Source: Rickettsia endosymbiont of Ceutorhynchus obstrictus (GTDB lineage: Bacteria > Pseudomonadota > Alphaproteobacteria > Rickettsiales > Rickettsiaceae). Taken from it: a DNA stretch of 64,000 nucleotides. The notes below the pieces were generated by a model. It was not told the DNA's origin. It worked only from the letters and a program-made list of their open reading frames with translations, and did not search any database. Made by a program: the position numbers and the translations under genes. The stretch spans positions 1,178,001 through 1,242,000 of the forward strand of contig NZ_OZ032162.1 in assembly GCF_964026565.1 (NCBI RefSeq), given 5' to 3'. This document shows positions 53,886-61,220 of the stretch, piece by piece (the first letter of the stretch is position 1; the number at the start of each line of letters is the position of its first letter).

Positions 53886-53972
53886 GGATAGGTGGCCGAG
53901 CGGTTTAAGGCACTAGTCTTGAAAACTGGCGTACGTTCACGCGTACCGTGGGTTCGAATCCCACCCTATCCG
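53886..53972 (+). tRNA. tRNA-Ser (anticodon TGA)
   Basis: Class II tRNA: acceptor GGATAGG pairs with CCTATCC, discriminator G at 53972. The anticodon arm, ACTAG-TCTTGAAAACT, gives TGA (reads UCA). Long variable arm CGTACGTTCACGCGTACCG. CCA is not encoded (CGC follows), unlike the Arg, Leu and Val tRNAs in this window. Confidence 0.94.
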
Positions 53973-54075
53973 CGCCTATATTCCGCACAATTCATTATTT
54001 TATAGAAGTTTTGAAGAAGCTATAGCTTAATAATATTTTGATATATAGCGTTTAAAATTCTGCCCTTCATATCGG

Positions 54076-54112
54076 AAAAAAAAGCAACTGACTCACGCTG
54101 TTGCTTTTTTTT
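54076..54112. terminator. Bidirectional rho-independent terminator
   Basis: AAAAAAAAGCAAC and GTTGCTTTTTTTT flank an 11-base loop. It gives a stem with a U-run on either strand: it can end the tRNA-Ser transcript (100 bases downstream) and the umuD-like transcript (56 bases past its stop). Confidence 0.8.
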
Positions 54113-54167
54113 GAAGTTATACACGATTTGAAATCCACAAAAATAAAATTCTTTTTTAGATATCTCG

Positions 54168-54587
54168 TTAAAATTGCTGGATCACACTCGTTACTACGCC
54201 CCAGATATAAGTATTTTCTTCTATTTTAGTAGGTAAAAAATCCTTATTTTCCGGCACTAAATATGCTTCATTATTTATTATCTTCAAGCGTTTAACGGTA
54301 AATTCATTATTAATAACGGCAATGACTATTTTATTATTAGTCGGCTTTATTGATTTATCGACTATTAACAAATCATTTTCTTTAATACCGGCATCCAGCA
54401 TAGAATCACCGGTCACCTGAACAAAAAAAGTTGCTTTCGGATGTTTAATTAAATGACTGTTTAAATCAAGGCTATTACTCATATACCCATCCGCCGGCGA
54501 AGGAAAACCTGCTTGGACTTTTGTTTCGTATAGAGGTAATTCACAAATCTTTTCAACAGAACATTGTGAAATTTTTGCTACCTTCAT
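54168..54587 (-). CDS. umuD: UmuD-like S24 family autoprotease
   Basis: A 139-residue protein, the length of E. coli UmuD. Cleavage site A26-G27 (VQAGFPSPADGY), catalytic S62 (VTGDSMLDAG) and K99 (EFTVKRLK), spaced exactly as in UmuD (24-25, 60, 97). No DNA-binding domain, so not LexA. UmuD becomes active in translesion synthesis with UmuC after RecA-stimulated cleavage; no umuC gene is adjacent. No clear LexA-type operator is seen upstream. Followed by a strong terminator. Confidence 0.88.
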   Translation of the reverse strand: MKVAKISQCSVEKICELPLYETKVQAGFPSPADGYMSNSLDLNSHLIKHPKATFFVQVTGDSMLDAGIKENDLLIVDKSIKPTNNKIVIAVINNEFTVKRLKIINNEAYLVPENKDFLPTKIEENTYIWGVVTSVIQQF

Positions 54588-54895
54588 TATAACCTATAAA
54601 TATAATTAATCATAAAATTAATTATAATTCATCCTTAGATTTAAATCAAGTAAGAGTTTTAACTTTAACAATAGATTTTAAAACTCAATTTAGTTGAATT
54701 TTTTTACTTTTAATAACTTTAGTCTCTTTTAATTTTCAAGAAAAGTAAGTATTATTAAATCATAACAAAAACAAATAGGTTGAAACTAAAATAAATAAAT
54801 CAGTTGAAATTAAAATAAATTTTACTACTATAGGTATAGCAAAGATTATTAAGGTATAGACGTTAAATTTTAGAGCGAGCTAAGCTACGCGTAGA
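54588..54895. other. AT-rich spacer ending in Pal-E
   Basis: 54588-54850 is unique AT-rich DNA with no gene (a tandem AAACTAAAATAAATAAATCAGTTGAAATTAAAATAAAT-type partial duplication occurs near 54782-54820). Pal-E follows at 54854-54937 and runs into the kinase remnant. Confidence 0.6.
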
Positions 54896-55384
54896 TTAAC
54901 TACGTGAGTACAAGCGAGACTCGCGAAATTTGATGTGCTGATCCTGAATGCAGGGAAAGTGAGTAGTTTTTGGCAGCGGTGCTTGATGCAACTTTTTTAC
55001 CGTTTCGCAAGCTATAATAATTTTTTCATTATTTTCCTTTAAAGAATAGGCTTTCAAAGAAATACCGGAAATAGCGCGTTCAAGAAGTAAAGCATTATGT
55101 TGCTGCTCTAAAAGCCTTACGGCTCCGTAGCCTTCAAAAATTTTAAGAGCCTCTGCTTCTTGCATAAGGCTTTCCTTATCAAATCCGAGTTTTAAAATAA
55201 TAGGCTTATCATTTTGAAAACCTGACAAAACATAGTTAAACGATAAATTATCTACGGGTTTAAGTTCAGATAAATGCCATTTTTTTGCTATTGCTGCTAT
55301 AATTTGCGGCAAGTCTTTAAGCCAAATTTTTCCTTGCTCTTTATATAAACTAATTATATTTTTTGTAAGTATATTCATTATCAT
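54896..55384 (-). pseudogene. Aminoglycoside/hydroxyurea phosphotransferase-like kinase, truncated by Pal-E
   Basis: A 162-codon frame with the N-terminal lobe of an APH(6)/hydroxyurea-kinase type protein (FNYVLSGFQNDKPIILKLGF with the ATP lysine, then EAEALKIFEGYGAVRLLEQ and LLLERAISGISL). These kinases have ~280 residues; the catalytic-loop half is absent. The last 13 residues, HIKFRESRLYSRS, are encoded by the Pal-E repeat (compare 27310-27396), which ends the gene. Unlikely to be active. Confidence 0.75.
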
Positions 55385-55607
55385 TAAAATATATTATGAA
55401 TATCCATTTGAAAATAGCAAATTTAATTCCCGATTATTTAACGGTAAAAAATTATGGATAATTTAAAATTTATATTTCAAGCAATAATCGGCACTCCTTT
55501 TTGAGTTTGGGGAATCTTTATCTATGTGCTATTTGTTGGATTGAAGGCAGCACATACCCGCGTTATTTCTCTTCCAAAACTTTTTATTATTCCTGTTTAA
55601 AAATTTC

Positions 55608-55937
55608 ATAAACAATGAAGGCTATGGCATTGCTATAGCAAATTTAGATAACAAAATAGCGGGGCTTATTGCTTGGTCTAAGTCGATGCTTTTTGTATCC
55701 GATAAAGTGCGTTTTCATATAGAAGCATTAATAGTTGAGCCAAATTATCGGGGGCAGCAAATCGGTAAAAAACTTATGAATTATTTAGAAGAGCTAGCAG
55801 GAAAATACAATCCTGTAATTATTGATCTTACTTCAGGTTATCGCAGAGCCAAAGACGGCACGCATGCATTTTATGAGAAGCTCGGCTATCATAATTCCGG
55901 AGAAATGGCTAAATTATATTTAAGAAAAGAGTTATGA
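55608..55937 (+). pseudogene. GNAT acetyltransferase remnant (C-terminal part)
   Basis: The frame is open from about 55611 (NEGYGIAIANLDNKIAGLIAW) to the stop at 55937; the first ATG is at 55686. It carries the acetyl-CoA motif A, ALIVEPNYRGQQIGKKLMNYL, and motif B, YRRAKDGTHAFYEKLGY. The N-terminal part upstream (55390-55607) has stops and shifts (MNIHLKIANLIPDYLTVKNY then a stop). The next gene starts in the ATGA overlap at its end. Confidence 0.7.
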
Positions 55938-56179
55938 ATAATAAATCTATACAAGGGATATCCTTAACCTCAGCAACTCTTGCCGATTACCCAACCGTGC
56001 AGAATATGGCACGGTTTTACGTTTATGATTTATCCCGTAGTTGTGGTTTTACCTCTGATGAAGATGACTGGACTATACCACGGGATGGATTATACGAAAG
56101 CACTGATTTTAAAAATTATTTTATAGAGGCAGATAAAAAAGCATATTTGGTTAAAATACAGCTAAATTCAGGAAAATAA
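55934..56179 (+). pseudogene. Second GNAT acetyltransferase remnant (N-terminal part)
   Basis: An 81-residue frame: ISLTSATLADYPTVQNMARF then DLSRSCGFTSDEDDWTIPRD and LYESTDFKNYFIEADKKAYL, the beginning of a GNAT-type protein. It stops at QLNSGK just before a palindromic repeat, so the acetyl-CoA-binding half is missing. Translationally coupled to the preceding remnant by an ATGA overlap. Confidence 0.6.
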
Positions 56180-56533
56180 ACGGCGTTGTTGCATGGCTAC
56201 CGGAATCGTCATTGCGAGGAGGCATTTATGCCGACGTGGCAATCCAGGAAAAAATAGCAAAAAATGTTATGAAATTTATTATTTTCTAGATTGCCTCGCT
56301 CCTTGCGGTCGCGGCGTTGTTGCATGGCTCGAATTTTCTATGTCATTCCCGCGCAAGCGGGAATCCGGAAAATACTAATAAGTCATCCTGAATTTATTTC
56401 AGGATATTTTTCAAGAGATGCTGAAACAAGTTCAGCATGACAATGAAAAGTCTGGATTCCCACTTTTAGCTAGAATGACATACGGCACTTTTTTAGAGCC
56501 ATGCAACAACGCCCTTGCCGGGTCCTCTTTATA
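56180..56533. repeat. Pal-D and Pal-B block
   Basis: GGCGTTGTTGCATGGC boundary, Pal-D (about 56208-56312), a second GGCGTTGTTGCATGGC boundary, a Pal-B hybrid with a CGCGCAAGCGGG left arm and a CTTTTAGCTAGAATG right arm (56342-56479), and a GAGCCATGCAACAACGCC end. No gene. Confidence 0.85.
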
Positions 56534-57139
56534 TTAACTTTTTACTAACTTAATATCCCTTGTGGAAATTATTTTATCGACCAAACCGAATTTTTTTCCT
56601 TCTTCAGGTGACATGAAATTATCGCGTTCCATATTTTTTTCAATGTGTTTTATATCATGACCGGTGTGTTTACTATATAAGCCGTTAAGTAGTCTTTTAA
56701 CTTTTAAAGTTTCCTGTGCATGAATTTCTATATCGGTAGCCTGCCCTTGATAACCTCCTGAAGGCTGGTGGATCATTATGCGGCTATGCGGCAATGAAGA
56801 ACGCATTCCTTTCTCGCCGGCACATAATAATAGTGATCCCATAGAACAAGCTTGCCCTATACAGAGTGTGGCGATTTTTGGTTTTATATATTGCATGGTA
56901 TCGTAAATAGCAAGACCGGCCGTAACCACGCCGCCCGGCGAATTTATATACATGTAGATATCTTTTTCCGGATTTTCCGCCTCAAGAAAGAGCAATTGTG
57001 CTACTACAACATTTGCCATATAATCCTCGACGGTACCGCACACAAAAATTATGCGTTCTTTGAGTAGTCTTGAATATATATCGTAAGCTCTCTCACCTCT
57101 TGAGGTTTGCTCAATCACTATCGGTACGTATGATGACAT
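56534..57139 (-). CDS. clpP: ATP-dependent Clp protease proteolytic subunit
   Basis: A 201-residue serine protease that forms the barrel of ClpXP/ClpAP. Catalytic S99 (GQACSMGSLLL) and H124 (RIMIHQPSGG), with the aspartate in MERDNFMSPEEG (about 171-182). NSPGG at 66-70 forms the oxyanion loop. Full length. The usual neighbour clpX is not in the window downstream, where repeats lie instead. Confidence 0.97.
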   Translation of the reverse strand: MSSYVPIVIEQTSRGERAYDIYSRLLKERIIFVCGTVEDYMANVVVAQLLFLEAENPEKDIYMYINSPGGVVTAGLAIYDTMQYIKPKIATLCIGQACSMGSLLLCAGEKGMRSSLPHSRIMIHQPSGGYQGQATDIEIHAQETLKVKRLLNGLYSKHTGHDIKHIEKNMERDNFMSPEEGKKFGLVDKIISTRDIKLVKS

Positions 57140-57364
57140 TTAATTTTCTCCTGATAATGTTTTTGTTATTTTTCAAAAGCACTCGGTGTCATACCGTGGC
57201 TTGACCACGGTATCCAGTCTTTATTTTATTTTTTTCTGGATGCCGTGGTCAAGCCACGGTATGACAAGAACTAGATTGCCACGTCGGGACTACGTCCCTC
57301 CTCGCAATGACGGTTAGGACATCCACGCAACAACGCTCCGTTTTCACGGGAATGACACCAACAC
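57140..57364. repeat. Pal-C copy and half a Pal-D between rpsA and clpP
   Basis: An uninterrupted Pal-C at 57188-57265, then the right arm of Pal-D (GATTGCCACGTCGGGACTACGTCCCTCC) and a CCACGCAACAACGC end. No gene. Confidence 0.8.
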
Positions 57365-59077
57365 TTACTCCTTATCCAAAGCACCGGCAATTATATCACC
57401 GATATTCATAGTATTATCACTAGAGCCGTGTTCTTTAATTGCTTTCTCGCGCTCTGCTATTTTCAGCGCTTTTATCGATAATAAAATTTTATTTGATTTA
57501 TCAACAGAGATAATTTTTGCCTCTATTGTATCTTCTAAAGAAAACATTTCAGGTTTTTGCTCTCCTTTTTCTTCCGATAACTCTGATTTTTTAATAAAGC
57601 CGTGAGCCTTATTATCTATCATTACTTCTAAACCGTCATCTTTAATTGCCGTTATAACGGCTTTAACGACGGTGTTCTTTTTATATCCTTCGGAAGGCTC
57701 TTGAGCAAGATTTTCACTAAGTTGTTTTATACCAAGGCTAATGCGTTCTTTTTCAATATCGACGGCTAAAACTTTGCATTCTATTACATCATTCTTTTTG
57801 AATGATTTTAATAACTCCGTACCGTTACCTTCCCAGCTTATATCCCCTTCATGGATCATACCGTCGAGATTATCGCCGAGAGCTACAAATATACCGAAAT
57901 CCGTAACATTTCTAACCGGTGCCGTAAGTACGCTTCCTACCGGATTTGCTTCTGCAAATTTTATTAAAGGATTATCCCGACATTGTTTAATACTTAAAGA
58001 AACTCTATGTTTTTCCGTATCGACTTCTAAAACTACAAATTCTACTTCCTGCCCGATGGTAAGCATTTTTCTAGGATATTGATTAGATTTTAGCCAACTA
58101 ATTTCACTTGAGTGAACTAACCCTTCCACGCCGTCTTTTAGCTCAATAAATACCCCGTAATCAGCAATATTTGTTACTTTACCGATCATTTTTTTACCGA
58201 CAGGAAATTCTTCTTTAATATTATGCCATGGATTATGGTCAAGTTGCTTCATACCTAGCGATATTCTTTTTGTCTCTTCGTTAAATTTAATAACCATCAC
58301 TTTAACTTTTTGACCAAGCGTTAGAACTTCTGAAGGATGGTTAACTCTACTCCAAGAAATATCGGTTAAATGTAATAAACCGTCAACACTTCCTAAATCA
58401 ATAAATGCTCCGTAATCGGTTATATTTTTTACAACTCCCTCAAGTACCATACCTTCTTTAATTTTAGACAACATTTCATCTCTAGCTTCCGATCTTGATT
58501 CTTCCAAAATAGCTCTTCTTGAAACCACAATATTACCAAGCTTTTTGTCCATTTTTAAAATCTGGAACGGCTGTTTAATATCCATTAATAAAGAAATATC
58601 TTTAACGGGTCTAACATCTACTTGACTACCCGGCAAGAATGCAATTACCCCTGATAAATCTACGGTAAATCCACCTTTAACACGACCGAAAATTATACCG
58701 TCGACAAATTCACCTTTAGCGCAAGCAACTTCCAATTGTCCCCATAACTCTTCTCTAACGGCTTTTTCACGGCTTAATATAGTTCTGCCGTTACGACCTT
58801 CAATTTTTTCAATATAAACATCGACCACATCACCGATTTGCGGCATCACCTGATTAATAGATAGAGCAAATTCCGTTTTTGGAACTCTTCCTTCATTTTT
58901 TAATCCGACATCAACAATAATAACTCCTTCATCAATCCCTACTACCTGCCCTTTAACTACAGTACCTTCTTTAATATGGCTTGTATTTACGCTTTCAAGC
59001 ATCTGGGCAAAATCACCGTCAAATTGGCTATTAATTTCTGCAAGCTGCGGGACAAATCTTTTCTTAAATTTCGGCAT
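57365..59077 (-). CDS. rpsA: 30S ribosomal protein S1
   Basis: A 570-residue RNA-binding protein with six S1 (OB-fold) motifs; the central ones are explicit (GMVLEGVVKNITDYGAFIDL, GKMIGKVTNIADYGVFIELK and VGSVLTAPVRNVTDFGIFVA). It holds mRNA at the 30S subunit during initiation. The start MPKFKKRFVPQLAE is typical of alphaproteobacteria. Full length. The cmk gene lies upstream on the same strand, 459 bases away with a Pal-C in between. Confidence 0.97.
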   Translation of the reverse strand: MPKFKKRFVPQLAEINSQFDGDFAQMLESVNTSHIKEGTVVKGQVVGIDEGVIIVDVGLKNEGRVPKTEFALSINQVMPQIGDVVDVYIEKIEGRNGRTILSREKAVREELWGQLEVACAKGEFVDGIIFGRVKGGFTVDLSGVIAFLPGSQVDVRPVKDISLLMDIKQPFQILKMDKKLGNIVVSRRAILEESRSEARDEMLSKIKEGMVLEGVVKNITDYGAFIDLGSVDGLLHLTDISWSRVNHPSEVLTLGQKVKVMVIKFNEETKRISLGMKQLDHNPWHNIKEEFPVGKKMIGKVTNIADYGVFIELKDGVEGLVHSSEISWLKSNQYPRKMLTIGQEVEFVVLEVDTEKHRVSLSIKQCRDNPLIKFAEANPVGSVLTAPVRNVTDFGIFVALGDNLDGMIHEGDISWEGNGTELLKSFKKNDVIECKVLAVDIEKERISLGIKQLSENLAQEPSEGYKKNTVVKAVITAIKDDGLEVMIDNKAHGFIKKSELSEEKGEQKPEMFSLEDTIEAKIISVDKSNKILLSIKALKIAEREKAIKEHGSSDNTMNIGDIIAGALDKE

Positions 59078-59536
59078 ATTTTTCTCGATTAATATTAGTC
59101 AGTGCTAAACTAATATAATGTTTTTTTATAGGTTAATAAAATTAAGTATAAACAACTTAGCACTTTGGAGTTTTAAATAATTAATTTTAAAACTTCAAGT
59201 TATTTTACTCATGCTTAAAATAAATTATAGGCGTTAGTTTATAGAGTAAAGATATATTCGTCATTGCGAAGAGGTGCGTGAATACCTCAAACGTCATTGC
59301 GAGCGACCAAAGGCTTTGTCACATGGCTCGAAAATTGCTATATTTTGGGTATTCTTTAAAAGTACCTCGATGTCATGCCGTGGCTTGACCACGGCATCCA
59401 GTCAGGCTTTTTAATTTTTTCTGGATACCGTGGTCAAGCCACGGTATGACAAGTTTTAAGCGATTTTAACCATCCATGCAACAACGTCATTGCTTCCTTG
59501 CAATGATAAGCCTTATTTTTTTATCTCTTTCTAACA
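59078..59536. repeat. Spacer between cmk and rpsA with Pal-C
   Basis: About 150 bases of unique AT-rich DNA upstream of rpsA, truncated GTCATTGCGA arms (59250-59310), a GCTTTGTCACATGGC boundary, Pal-C at 59372-59450 and a CCATGCAACAACG end. No gene. Confidence 0.75.
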
Positions 59537-60187
59537 CTACCCCTGCAAAATAAATTGTGTTATTTTTTCTACGATTTCTTCAGGCATAAGGTCGGAAGTA
59601 TCAATTACTAAAGCGTCTATTGCCGGCAGTAACGGTCCTGATTCTCGCTCTTTATCTCTTTTATCTCGTAGCTTTATCTGTTGTAAAGTTTCCGTAAGCA
59701 TACAAGCTTTTCCCTTTTTTTGCAACTGATTATATCGCCTTTGAGCCCGAAGCTCGGCATTCGCAGTGATAAAAATTTTTAAATCGGCATCAGGGGCTAT
59801 AACGGTACCGATATCCCTCCCCTCCATAATGATCCGCGCAGTAGATTTTATCAAATTTATCAAATATTTATTTAAGTTATTTCTAACCTCACTTATTGCT
59901 GCAACTTTAGAAGCAATATTTCCTATATATTCATCCTCTAAATCAATATTTTCCGTGATTTCTAAAGATTCCGATAAAGAAATAATTGCCTTAATATCAT
60001 TAATATCTATTTTTTGATTAATACAATTAAAAGCAAGATTTCTATAAACAATACTTGATTGAAAATATGTAAGAGAAAATTTGCGCGCTAACATTTGACC
60101 GATCGTACCTTTACCGGAAGCAGCCGGACCGTCAAGAGCAATTACAAAATTTTGAGTGATATCAGAAGCTTTTGATTCCAGGGTCAT
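59537..60187 (-). CDS. cmk: Cytidylate kinase
   Basis: A 216-residue nucleoside monophosphate kinase that phosphorylates CMP and dCMP. P-loop GPAASGKGTIG (20-30), CMP-binding region YFQSSIVYRNLAF, IIMEGRDIGTVIAPDADLKI (about 117-136) and lid RDKRDKERESGPL. The cmk-rpsA order is conserved in proteobacteria. Full length; starts MTLESK. Confidence 0.95.
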   Translation of the reverse strand: MTLESKASDITQNFVIALDGPAASGKGTIGQMLARKFSLTYFQSSIVYRNLAFNCINQKIDINDIKAIISLSESLEITENIDLEDEYIGNIASKVAAISEVRNNLNKYLINLIKSTARIIMEGRDIGTVIAPDADLKIFITANAELRAQRRYNQLQKKGKACMLTETLQQIKLRDKRDKERESGPLLPAIDALVIDTSDLMPEEIVEKITQFILQG

Positions 60188-60305
60188 AATTTAAGAGTCA
60201 TTTTAAAAATATTATAAACTACGTAATAAATAATCTTATAAATAGCGCAAATAAAACTTGAAATCTAGACTATTATACAATAAATATAAAGTGTAAAAGT
60301 TACAA

Positions 60306-60382
60306 GGGTGATTAGCTCAGTTGGTTAGAGCATTACGTTGACTTCGTAAAGGTCGGTGGTTCGAGCCCACTATCACCCACCA
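60306..60382 (+). tRNA. tRNA-Val (anticodon GAC)
   Basis: The acceptor GGGTGAT pairs with ATCACCC, discriminator A, encoded CCA (60380-60382). Anticodon stem TTACG/CGTAA with loop TTGACTT gives GAC (reads GUC). D- and T-arms normal (GGTTCGAGCC). Confidence 0.95.
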
Positions 60383-60597
60383 TTCAGCATTTTCTAGCAA
60401 ATTTACGAAGGTATTGAATGGCGGACGTAGCTTATAATCAAGCTTCTCGGCGCTTAATGTAAGATTCGCAAACACTAAATTTATTACATTTCTTTTTTCT
60501 AAAATAGTTGAACAAATTATTTTTTACAACCGACAATTATAAAATACTTGACTTATTCGCGTTAATCCTCTACATTAAAAACTGCTTAATGATGTTT

Positions 60598-60755
60598 TAA
60601 CCTCTATCATTAACATATATCGACCTAAGGCTAATATTTATTATGCCGGGAGTCCGCTGCTATAAGTATCTTCCGGATATGAAGTGCAGCGGAAAGTCGT
60701 TATGTTAATGACTGAGGTTAGCTCCCGGCACCTCTTTTGTTAGCCTTTAGGTTGA
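60598..60755 (+). ncRNA. Candidate structured RNA with two mutually exclusive folds
   Basis: A three-way junction is plain: GCCGGGAG (60645-60652) with CTCCCGGC (60722-60729), enclosing TCCGCTGC/GCAGCGGA (60653-60660/60686-60693) and AGTCGTT/AATGACT (60695-60711). An outer arm, CGACCTAAGGCTAA (60621-60634), pairs with TTAGCCTTTAGGTTG (60740-60754). A 20-base segment at 60598-60617 is complementary at 18 positions to 60701-60720 and would break the junction. I do not recognise it as 6S, tmRNA, SRP RNA or RNase P RNA. It could instead be a transposed palindrome. Strand is assumed. Confidence 0.4.
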
Positions 60756-60789
60756 TTAATATATCACAATAACTAATATTATTAGGGTT

Positions 60790-60905
60790 AAAAATAAATA
60801 ATAAAGAAGAGTTAGAAAAACAATACAGAGAAGAAAGAAAGCAAAGATATATTTAAAATTGTTATACCGGCTTTAATTGTTGTTATGATTCTTATAGGTA
60901 AAATT
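60790..60905 (+). pseudogene. Remnant of a small membrane-protein gene
   Basis: One frame reads NKEELEKQYREERKQRYI then stop; the adjacent frame continues FKIVIPALIVVMILIGK, a membrane segment. Together they look like a short frameshifted gene for a small membrane protein, cut off by repeat sequence at about 60903. No start codon is evident. Weak evidence. Confidence 0.25.
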
Positions 60906-60928
60906 CTGTCATTCCGTGGCTATGACGG

Positions 60929-61183
60929 CTTTGTTGCATGACTCGAAATCCTTATAAAAAAACACCGTCATTGCGAAGCCACGAAGTGGCTGCGGCAATC
61001 CAGGCTATCCCGAATGTAATGAGGGATTTAATTAGAATACTAAACAAGTTTAGTATAAAAATATGTTTATACTTGATTGCCGCGTCGGCATAAATGCCTC
61101 CTCGCAATGACGTAGAGTTTTTGATCCACGCAACAACGCCGCCAGTCGCTCGCAATGACGATTCCGGTAGCCATGCAACAACG
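60929..61183. repeat. Pal-A element, inverted near-identical copy of 3341-3594
   Basis: The Pal-A core is at 60966-61112 with GTTGTTGCATG ends on both sides. The 147-base core and flanks match the copy near tRNA-Arg, giving identical 67-codon open frames in opposite directions. The 3' side abuts further GTTGTTGCATGGC boundary sequence before the slt stop. Confidence 0.88.
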
Positions 61184-61220
61184 CTGGCTATGACGGCGTT
61201 GTTGCATGGCTCATAATACT

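Noticed and set aside
56193..56378. 61-codon open frame after the GNAT remnants
   Set aside because: Pal-D and boundary sequence only.
60598..60755. The structured region as 6S, SRP or RNase P RNA
   Set aside because: It lacks the SRP GGAAG-type loop, the large 6S central bubble and RNase P conserved regions; kept only as an unassigned candidate.
3240..61183. The many regularly formed palindromes as a CRISPR array
   Set aside because: Repeats are long, self-complementary, dispersed and nested; there are no short direct repeats with uniform unique spacers and no cas genes.
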